A program made the position numbers and the translations under genes. Positions 1 to 4,515 of a stretch of DNA of 6,733 nt are shown in pieces. Origin of the DNA: Deltaproteobacteria bacterium (GTDB lineage: Bacteria; Desulfobacterota; UBA8473); assembly GCA_030621455.1 (NCBI GenBank), contig JAUXHQ010000110.1, positions 1 to 6,733 of the forward strand, in the 5' to 3' direction. Position 1 is the stretch's first letter; every line of letters begins with the position of its first letter. The notes under the pieces were generated by a model, which was not told the origin of the DNA, made no database searches, and saw only the letters and a list, made by a program, of their open reading frames with translations.

Positions 1-17
1 TCCGGCGGATACGGCAT
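1..17 (-). CDS. Start of the next gene in the redox operon (truncated by window edge)
   Basis: An ATG at 15-17 opens a frame reading M-P-Y-P-P before the window ends. A good ribosome binding site, AGGGAG at 25-30, lies 7 nt upstream of the ATG, and the start is 33 nt after the stop of the 258-residue Fe-S gene, so it is very likely co-transcribed with it. Five residues do not identify a family. From the context I would expect the catalytic partner of the SdhB-like subunit (a flavoprotein or an HdrB/HdrA-like subunit), but that is inference only. Confidence 0.5.
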
Positions 18-50
18 AATGTCTCTCCCTTGTTCACTGAAAAAATATGA

Positions 51-827
51 TCACAGATGGCTCTTGTCCGAAGGTGCCCAGTATTCCTCAGACAGATCGG
101 GCTCTATCTCTCTCTCTTCGTATACCTTTATCAAGGTCTCTTTATCCATCCTTTTGAGTTCGCCGAGCATCTTTTCAAACTTCCCTGCCTTGATCTCTTC
201 CGTCCTCTTTGCCAGATGTTCGGATTTAGGCATCATGTGTCTTGAGAACAACCTCCTGCAGAGGATGCCGATATTGTATTGACCGATCTCTGCAGGACAC
301 CTGGCAGTGCACAGCCCACACATGATACAGTCAAAGGATAGTCTTGCCGCTTTTTCAATGTCTCCCCTTAATGCAGCAGATATATACTCCATCACCTCTA
401 TATCCATGGTACAGGATTTGGTGCAGGTATTACACCCCATGCACTTGAGGATCTCAGGATACTGTCTTACGATCTCATCGACTGTCGGTTGGAGGTCTTC
501 TATGTTGTAATTCGCTCTATTTGCAGGAAAGAAGGGAATCTGGGTAAGATACATATTGGGCTTGACCAGTGTCTGACATGCAAGCCCCACCTCAATCTTG
601 GGGCTGTCCGGGAATCTGTAAACCGTTCCGCATGCTCCGCAGATCCCTCCCCTGCAACCGCATCCCCTGATGAGCTGGTATCCTGCATATTCCATTGCCT
701 TCTGTATGGTTAAACTGTCGGGTACGTCGTACCTCTTACCCATTATGAAGATAGGGACAGTGGGGACTCCTTCTATATTCTCCTCTTCTGTCGTACTCTC
801 CTCCGGATTCTTATCGTTAGATTCCAT
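51..827 (-). CDS. SdhB/FrdB-like iron-sulfur protein: one 2Fe-2S and two 4Fe-4S clusters (258 aa)
   Basis: Predicted cytoplasmic electron-transfer subunit that passes electrons between a catalytic partner and the membrane subunits. Residues 24-105 form a 2Fe-2S domain with the succinate dehydrogenase/fumarate reductase pattern C58-R-G-G-I-C63-G-A-C66 and a fourth ligand C84; C56 is an extra nearby cysteine. Residues 125-190 carry two 4Fe-4S sites: C129/C132/C135/C139 (no proline after the last Cys) and C167/C170/C173/C177-P. The first 20 residues are acidic and the last ~60 charged and helical; there is no signal peptide or membrane span. The length resembles SdhB (about 240-260), but SdhB carries a 3Fe-4S site that is not evident here, where the two C-terminal sites look like two full 4Fe-4S sites as in HdrC-type proteins. 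The ATG at 825-827 has a G-rich site (GGGGGGAAA) just upstream. It is the fifth gene of the redox operon. The true substrate is unknown. Confidence 0.93.
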   Translation of the reverse strand: MESNDKNPEESTTEEENIEGVPTVPIFIMGKRYDVPDSLTIQKAMEYAGYQLIRGCGCRGGICGACGTVYRFPDSPKIEVGLACQTLVKPNMYLTQIPFFPANRANYNIEDLQPTVDEIVRQYPEILKCMGCNTCTKSCTMDIEVMEYISAALRGDIEKAARLSFDCIMCGLCTARCPAEIGQYNIGILCRRLFSRHMMPKSEHLAKRTEEIKAGKFEKMLGELKRMDKETLIKVYEEREIEPDLSEEYWAPSDKSHL

Positions 828-861
828 ACTATTTCCCCCCTTGTTTGACCTTGCCGGTTCA

Positions 862-895
862 GCGCAAAGGTATCAGGATCAGTTTCGCTTTACGC
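862..895 (-). repeat. Intercistronic inverted repeat (hairpin) before the 258-aa gene
   Basis: In the 95-nt gap between the 156-residue and 258-residue genes, GCGCAAAG (862-869) pairs with CTTTACGC (888-895). The stem is 8 bp with one G-T wobble and the loop is 18 nt. No T run follows it on the minus strand, so it is not a convincing intrinsic terminator. It could be an mRNA processing or stability element that sets different expression of the two genes. The evidence is only the pairing. Confidence 0.3.
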
Positions 896-922
896 CCGCG
901 CCGAGACCGGTTACACTTGGCC

Positions 923-1393
923 TTACATGGCCAGAAAGGCCCCAATAACGATGCCGAATATGAGCGCAGCAATTACCATGAAGTAGTTGTCCAATGCAGT
1001 GATCTTCTTGGACTGTGGGATAACATCGATCACCTTCTCGTCCACTATATAGTCTTTTATATTGACGTCTACCTGGGGGCATGCCAGCGTACAGGAATAA
1101 CACTGTTCACAGTCCTCTCCAACAGTGGACTCCAGGGCAAAGGATGTCCTCTGTTCGGTCTTTACCAGCCTCTCCGGTTCCTTCCGCAAAACAGGACACG
1201 AATCCACACAGTTTCCGCAGGCCAGACAGGCCTTATCCCCCTCTATATTGTCATTATCAAGATACAATCTGTGGTATGGTTCGATCCCCTTTGAAAGCAA
1301 CCTGCACCGGGCCACCGGAGGCTCCTTCGTGTCGAGTATTACATTGAGTATCTTCTTTGTCTTTAACTTTTCTCTTGCAATGACTGCAGGCAT
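923..1393 (-). CDS. Tail-anchored two-cluster 4Fe-4S ferredoxin, HdrC-like (156 aa)
   Basis: Two ferredoxin motifs: C56-x2-C59-x2-C62-x3-C66-P and C95-x2-C98-x2-C101-x3-C105-P, separated by 28 residues. A single hydrophobic span at about 136-155 (F-M-V-I-A-A-L-I-F-G-I-V-I) ends at the C-terminus. This makes it a tail-anchored protein with its clusters most likely on the cytoplasmic face, passing electrons between the soluble 258-residue Fe-S protein and membrane partners. It resembles HdrC-type dicluster proteins, but those usually lack a terminal span, and there is no cysteine-rich CCG domain. The ATG overlaps the preceding cytochrome stop by one base (TAATG), which indicates translational coupling; the site AGGGGG lies 8 nt upstream inside the cytochrome gene. 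Exact partner unknown. Confidence 0.92.
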   Translation of the reverse strand: MPAVIAREKLKTKKILNVILDTKEPPVARCRLLSKGIEPYHRLYLDNDNIEGDKACLACGNCVDSCPVLRKEPERLVKTEQRTSFALESTVGEDCEQCYSCTLACPQVDVNIKDYIVDEKVIDVIPQSKKITALDNYFMVIAALIFGIVIGAFLAM

Positions 1394-2304
1394 TAATTTA
1401 ACCCCCTGGGATTAACGCTCCGGCTCTTCCACCCCTCGGACCCTAAACTTTGTTTATACTCATCGAAATATTTCCGCGTCATAGAGGGGTGGCATTTCAG
1501 GCAGTTCTCATAGTTGTCGTCCTTGATCTTGTCTGCAAGGAATATCTCTTGTTGAAAATGGATCTTACCATTGTGACACCTTCTGCAGCTCTCCTCGGAA
1601 GGTATGTCCACTTTCCATCTCGTATTCCTGTTCAGATCGACCCACGCCTTTTGGACAGCCTCATCATAAGTGATGTTCGATGTCAGGTTCTCGAATTTCT
1701 TGTAAGCGTGGGCAATATATTTGTGACAACTGTCACAGGTCATGTGACTGTATTCCTTATAATTTACACCTTTGTCCTCTACAAGTTTACCGTCCTTCAG
1801 CTTGAACCTCTCGTGGCAGGCGGCACACTCATTGAGGGCTGTCTCGTAGTGCTTTTTGTGCCCCATGGCCAGCCCTATCTCTTTAAGGTCTTCAGGCAGG
1901 TCATCTTCATTCATCTCATCAATCTTGTCAAACGAAACGTGACAGTATATGCAGTTCTTGCTCGGTATCCCCTCAACTACTGGGTTCACCATACGAGGTT
2001 TTCTCGGATCGATTAAGGGAACGAGATTACTTATTGTGTGTGTCACGCCTTTGATCTTTGAGGACACCCCCCTCCCTGATGCCCCTTCAAAGTGGCAGTC
2101 CGCACAGGCTATCTGATCATGGGAGAACCCTTCTTGAGCCTTGTCAGCTATCAGCCAGTTGGTGTACCGGGCCTCTTTGCTATGACATAATTCACAGGAT
2201 TGAGATCGGTCACTATAATGCATCCCCAGCAATGCGATGAACAGAACAATCACAATGCCTATTACAGGAATCAGAAGACGGCCCTTCTTAAAACTATTAC
2301 TCAT
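1393..2304 (-). CDS. Membrane-anchored seven-haem c-type cytochrome with NapC/NirT-like N-terminus (303 aa)
   Basis: Seven CXXCH haem c motifs, at C37, C67, C118, C160, C190, C240 and C268 (numbered from the ATG at 2304). An uncleaved signal anchor lies at about 10-28, so the haem domain is periplasmic. The first haem pair resembles NapC/NirT/NrfH quinol-oxidising cytochromes: C-x2-C-H, then a Trp (W50), then S-H before C-A-D-C-H. Those proteins have about 4 haems and about 200 residues; this one is longer, with three extra haems. It probably exchanges electrons between the quinone pool or the neighbouring FMN protein and a periplasmic acceptor or donor. Start choice: a TTG at 2335-2337, eleven codons upstream, has a better ribosome binding site (AGGTGG), so the product may be 314 aa. 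I prefer the ATG because it gives a typical short, basic tail before the anchor. Its stop overlaps the next gene. Confidence 0.93.
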   Translation of the reverse strand: MSNSFKKGRLLIPVIGIVIVLFIALLGMHYSDRSQSCELCHSKEARYTNWLIADKAQEGFSHDQIACADCHFEGASGRGVSSKIKGVTHTISNLVPLIDPRKPRMVNPVVEGIPSKNCIYCHVSFDKIDEMNEDDLPEDLKEIGLAMGHKKHYETALNECAACHERFKLKDGKLVEDKGVNYKEYSHMTCDSCHKYIAHAYKKFENLTSNITYDEAVQKAWVDLNRNTRWKVDIPSEESCRRCHNGKIHFQQEIFLADKIKDDNYENCLKCHPSMTRKYFDEYKQSLGSEGWKSRSVNPRGLN

Positions 2305-2343
2305 GCTTCTTTCTTTCCCCAACCCCTTTTCTCTCAACTTTGT

Positions 2344-2349
2344 CCACCT
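2344..2349 (-). promoter_or_regulatory. Shine-Dalgarno AGGTGG for a possible TTG start of the cytochrome gene
   Basis: AGGTGG on the minus strand differs by one base from the AGGAGG consensus and sits 6 nt before an in-frame TTG (2335-2337). The downstream ATG at 2302-2304 has only a loose purine-rich stretch (GGGGAAAGAAAG). This site could therefore make the TTG the real start, adding 11 mostly charged residues ahead of the signal anchor. Confidence 0.4.
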
Positions 2350-2447
2350 GTGCCGTTGAGCTGGATTGCGTTAATACGCGGTAAACTTGCCCAACTGCAC
2401 AGCCGAACTTTTCCATTTCTCGGAAACTCAGTGGTGATTAATTATGC

Positions 2448-3425
2448 TTAAGCTGCCTTCTGTCTTTTCTGTGACGCCTCCTTCAACCTTCTGTTAGCTC
2501 TTATGGAGGCGGATATCACACTGGGTCCCGAATTTCCGGCCGGGCACTTGGCCGCACACCTGCCACACCCGACACAGTACTTTGAAAGCCTCTCAACCGT
2601 CTCGTAATCGCCCAGCCTTGCAGCCAAAACCATGTCCATGGGAAATTGATATCCTTCCACCATCTTTATTGGACAGACGCCCACACAGGTTGCACAATTA
2701 TAGCAAGTGAGGGTTTGACCGGTGTCTTTCGTGAGAGCGGACTGAAGAGTATAATCAAAAACCAGGAAGACCGCAAATATTATTGCAACAGCATTAATAC
2801 TGAACTTATCAGGAGGGACACCGATTATCGCATTTAGAAAGGTCCTGGCAAAGAGGTTTTCCTCGGGATAATCCTTGATCCCTTTTACCAGGGCATCCTC
2901 TATGGCTGTGATAAAGCCGTTTGAAGTATATGTGGCCCCTCGCAAGAGATCGGGCTCCATCCTGACCCCGTCTAAACCGCCCTGTTCAAGTATTGCCTTT
3001 CGAAGTTCGGACACGGTGGTTGCCCTTACCGCAGCAAGATCCCTGTAACTCAATATCTCTATACCCTTTATCCTGTGGTCCTCCACTGTAACCGATACCC
3101 TTATGGGGCCCCTGTAACCCTTGCCCTCACCCTCGTACGTGCCGTCCGCCACCTCTTTCATGATCTCGCCAACGGGATGATGAGTCAGACGATATTCATT
3201 TACCCGTTTTATATCGCCGGCTGAGTAAAAATAACCGATTAGTAGGAAGACGAAGAGTGATATGAGATAGAAGAAATACGGTTTATCCTCTTTGCGCCAA
3301 ACCTGATAAGCTTTCACAAGAAAGGTAAGGAAAAGCACAGCCCCCAGGATGAACCTTGTGCCGGGAAAGATCACCGCCGCTAAGACAGTCAATATCGCTA
3401 ATCTGAACCCCCTTGATAGAAACAT
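2448..3425 (-). CDS. NosR/RnfG-like membrane flavoprotein: FMN-binding domain plus two 4Fe-4S clusters (325 aa)
   Basis: Predicted order (numbered from the ATG at 3425): hydrophobic spans at about 7-21, 23-38 and 50-67; an extracytoplasmic FMN-binding domain at about 84-182; a span at about 208-230; then a cytoplasmic dicluster ferredoxin with C241/C244/C247/C251-P and C284/C287/C290/C294-P. In the FMN domain, D94-G-T-Y-x-G-x-G opens the fold, and D159-L-L-R-G-A-T165-Y-T-S matches the flavinylation site D-x-x-(S/T)-G-A-T known from RnfG, NqrC and NosR; T165 would carry FMN attached by ApbE. Three spans before and one after place FMN outside and Fe-S inside, and the K/R-rich loop at 38-48 agrees. 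It should carry electrons across the membrane. A TTG at 3429-3431 would add two residues; I chose the ATG, 6 nt after AGGG. It begins 8 nt after the preceding stop. Confidence 0.93.
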   Translation of the reverse strand: MFLSRGFRLAILTVLAAVIFPGTRFILGAVLFLTFLVKAYQVWRKEDKPYFFYLISLFVFLLIGYFYSAGDIKRVNEYRLTHHPVGEIMKEVADGTYEGEGKGYRGPIRVSVTVEDHRIKGIEILSYRDLAAVRATTVSELRKAILEQGGLDGVRMEPDLLRGATYTSNGFITAIEDALVKGIKDYPEENLFARTFLNAIIGVPPDKFSINAVAIIFAVFLVFDYTLQSALTKDTGQTLTCYNCATCVGVCPIKMVEGYQFPMDMVLAARLGDYETVERLSKYCVGCGRCAAKCPAGNSGPSVISASIRANRRLKEASQKRQKAA

Positions 3426-3433
3426 GTCCAACC

Positions 3434-3994
3434 CTATACCTGTCCCTCAGTCTGTCTTGCCACATCATCTATGAAGTCCCTGCCTACAAGTCCTTCTTCC
3501 ATGGCGCCGACAAGGACAGACTTCGGTACTTTTCCTTTCTTAATGGCATCAATGGTGATCAACTGCATTGTCCCGAATACCTTTTGAAGCTGAATATTCT
3601 GCACACAGAAACTGGAACAGTTGCCGCATCTCACACACTTCAAACCGCCATTTTTTATGAACCGTCTGTAATCAGAGACCCTTGCGGCCACGACAAGTTC
3701 TGCCTGCACGGAGATTCCTACAGGACAATTATCCTGGGTTGCGTAACAGGCCCTGCATTCGTAGCAATATATGGTCTGAGGTAACCCTTTGAACAGGGGT
3801 TTAATTATGTCCACCCCCAGGGTAGCGGCAATACCCAGCATTGTAAGACGATTGAGATTCTTGGTGAGCGCCCTATCCTTCACATTCGTGAAGAACTGGT
3901 ACCTGTGGATACCGGGCAGGACCATTGGCTGGTCCAGGTCTTCCCTTTGATGTTTCGTTGATCCTTTTTCCCGGTCCGTATCCTGTTTTTTCAT
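3434..3994 (-). CDS. Membrane-anchored dicluster 4Fe-4S protein, HdrC-like, with variant cluster spacing (186 aa)
   Basis: First gene of the left redox operon. It has a charged N-terminal tail (1-45), one moderately hydrophobic segment at about 50-68 that may anchor it, then two cluster motifs: C77-x2-C80-x2-C83-x6-C90-P and C120-x2-C123-x2-C126-x3-C130. The first spacing (x6 rather than x3) is unusual and the last cysteine is followed by Val instead of Pro. From the hydrophobic segment to the end of cluster 2 it aligns with the C-terminal part of the neighbouring 325-residue flavoprotein: shared C-Y-x-C-x2-C, C-P, A-A-R-x2-D-Y and C-V-x-C-G-x-C. The two are therefore paralogous modules, with a Q-D-N insertion here. 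The ~55 residues after cluster 2 are unrecognised. The ATG has a weak AAAGAGAAA site. A role as a cytoplasm-facing electron relay is inferred. Confidence 0.9.
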   Translation of the reverse strand: MKKQDTDREKGSTKHQREDLDQPMVLPGIHRYQFFTNVKDRALTKNLNRLTMLGIAATLGVDIIKPLFKGLPQTIYCYECRACYATQDNCPVGISVQAELVVAARVSDYRRFIKNGGLKCVRCGNCSSFCVQNIQLQKVFGTMQLITIDAIKKGKVPKSVLVGAMEEGLVGRDFIDDVARQTEGQV

Positions 3995-4070
3995 TTTCTC
4001 TTTTTAGCACACGCTAGATAAAGTGTTTCTGCGAAAAACCCTGATTTGAAATGAGATCCTTCATATTTAG

Positions 4071-4093
4071 CCCAAAGTAGTTTACGCTTTGGG
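4071..4093. repeat. Short inverted repeat CCCAAAG...CTTTGGG
   Basis: Perfect 7-bp arms, CCCAAAG (4071-4077) and CTTTGGG (4087-4093), with a 9-nt spacer, about 77 nt upstream of the 186-residue gene's ATG. No T run follows on either strand, so it is not a normal intrinsic terminator. Possible roles are an operator or a leader hairpin; a chance occurrence is also possible. Confidence 0.35.
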
Positions 4094-4130
4094 GGGTAAT
4101 ATACCTCAAAAATTTGACCTGTGCTATTCG

Positions 4131-4204
4131 ATTAGCCGTTAGCTTTTAGCTTAACAATGCATTTTTCAAAGTTTTTACCTAATAGCTAAAGCCTAACAGC
4201 TAAT
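4131..4204. repeat. AT-rich TAGC-type imperfect inverted repeat (MITE-like or hairpin)
   Basis: The left arm at 4131-4153 (ATTAGCCGTTAGC then TTTTAGCTTA) is nearly the reverse complement of the right arm at 4180-4204 (TAATAGCTAAAGCC then TAACAGCTAAT). The arms are about 23-25 nt with a few mismatches and single-base gaps, and enclose a 26-nt A/T-rich loop. It contains repeated TTAGC/GCTAA units. Short palindromic intergenic repeats of this style are often dispersed in many copies; copy number cannot be judged from this window. It lies between two gene groups, so it could also act as a transcript-end structure. Confidence 0.55.
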
Positions 4205-4208
4205 GGCC

Positions 4209-4256
4209 GGCATCCGTCAATGTTGAGAAAGTGTAAACTGAAAAATGATGGATGCC
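4209..4256. repeat. Inverted repeat GGCATCCGTCA...TGATGGATGCC
   Basis: Arms of 11 nt at 4209-4219 and 4246-4256 pair at 10 of 11 positions around a 26-nt spacer. It directly follows the TAGC-type repeat, so the two may be parts of one composite element. The spacer contains a stretch (TGTTGAGAAAGTGTAAACTG) reminiscent of insertion-sequence termini, but no transposase is nearby and no matching second end was found. Confidence 0.45.
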
Positions 4257-4300
4257 TTTGAAATTCCACACGTATATTGGCAGTGGTCCACGTCAGGAAA

Positions 4301-4323
4301 CCGGTGCAGGTCACTGTCACCGG
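4301..4323 (-). terminator. Hairpin just downstream of the mini-protein; weak terminator candidate
   Basis: CCGGTG (4301-4306) pairs perfectly with CACCGG (4318-4323), and the stem continues with CAG/CTG past a one-base bulge, closing on a 4-nt loop. On the minus strand the hairpin begins 8 nt after the stop of the 50-residue gene and is followed by TTTCC, a short T run only. The position fits the end of the right-hand transcription unit; the poor T tract makes efficient intrinsic termination uncertain. Confidence 0.4.
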
Positions 4324-4331
4324 CACTCAAT

Positions 4332-4484
4332 TCAATGAGGCAACATCAATGACATGAGAACCCCGGCGATTGCTCCACCTATCGCCCCTTGAATAATCTC
4401 TTTGGGGGTCTTCATATCAAGGGAAAACGCTATTATCGCTCCGGATAAAGTCCCCACAAATGTAAATGTAAGAAAAGTCAGCAC
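4332..4484 (-). CDS. 50-residue two-helix membrane mini-protein, paralogue of the C-terminal tail of the adjacent transporter
   Basis: The frame runs from GTG (4482-4484) to TGA (4332-4334). An in-frame TAA lies two codons upstream of the GTG, so no longer start is possible. Shine-Dalgarno AAAGGTG is at 4496-4502, 11 nt from the GTG. The product has two hydrophobic helices (about 2-22 and 29-48) joined by a short charged turn (D-M-K-T-P-K-E). Residues 8-49 align with residues 508-550 of the neighbouring 560-residue protein, sharing G-A-I-hydrophobic-A-F and the block I-I-Q-G-A-I-G-G. In that eight-residue identical block, seven of eight codons differ at the third base, which indicates long separate evolution under selection for the protein, not a recent copy or random frame. 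It may be an accessory subunit of the transporter. A decayed fragment is the alternative, but the frame is intact. Confidence 0.72.
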   Translation of the reverse strand: MLTFLTFTFVGTLSGAIIAFSLDMKTPKEIIQGAIGGAIAGVLMSLMLPH

Positions 4485-4495
4485 TCTTTAGAAAG

Positions 4496-4502
4496 CACCT
4501 TT
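4496..4502 (-). promoter_or_regulatory. Ribosome binding site AAAGGTG of the 50-residue gene
   Basis: AAAGGTG on the minus strand precedes the GTG start by 11 nt, within the 31-nt gap after the stop of the 560-residue gene. It supports translation of the mini-protein from a shared mRNA with the transporter gene. Confidence 0.45.
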
Positions 4503-4515
4503 CTTTAAAAGAATA

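Larger units (their letters stand above)
3995..4331. other. Intergenic region of about 340 bases without a gene, rich in inverted repeats
   Basis: No reading frame here has a plausible start plus ribosome binding site or recognisable protein similarity. The region holds four imperfect inverted repeats (4071-4093, 4131-4204, 4209-4256, 4301-4323), listed separately. It must contain the leader of the left redox operon and probably its promoter, since a gap this size and a hairpin after the mini-protein separate two gene groups. I looked for sigma70-like and sigma54-like boxes upstream of 3994 and found none good enough to annotate; TATATT-like and TTATCT-like stretches exist but lack a matching -35 at proper spacing. 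Confidence 0.7.

Noticed and set aside
51..827. Calling the 258-residue protein a true succinate dehydrogenase subunit SdhB
   Set aside because: The 2Fe-2S motif matches, but the C-terminal part carries two full four-cysteine sites with no evident 3Fe-4S arrangement, and no SdhC/SdhD-like anchor is present.
845..2016. Long open frames on the plus strand opposite the cytochrome and ferredoxin genes (for example 845-1294 and 1450-2016)
   Set aside because: They lie antisense to genes with clear CXXCH and 4Fe-4S motifs, and their translations show no recognisable domain. They are shadows of the minus-strand genes.
2448..3425. Naming the 325-residue protein NosR or RnfG
   Set aside because: It is far shorter than NosR, and RnfG has no 4Fe-4S domain; no other nos or rnf genes are nearby.
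4071..4093. Intrinsic terminator at the CCCAAAG/CTTTGGG repeat
   Set aside because: No run of T follows the stem on either strand, so it was kept only as an inverted repeat.
3995..4130. Sigma70 or sigma54 promoter for the redox operon
   Set aside because: TATATT-like and TTATCT-like stretches exist on the minus strand, but no -35 box at proper spacing and no TGGC-N-TTGC type element could be found.
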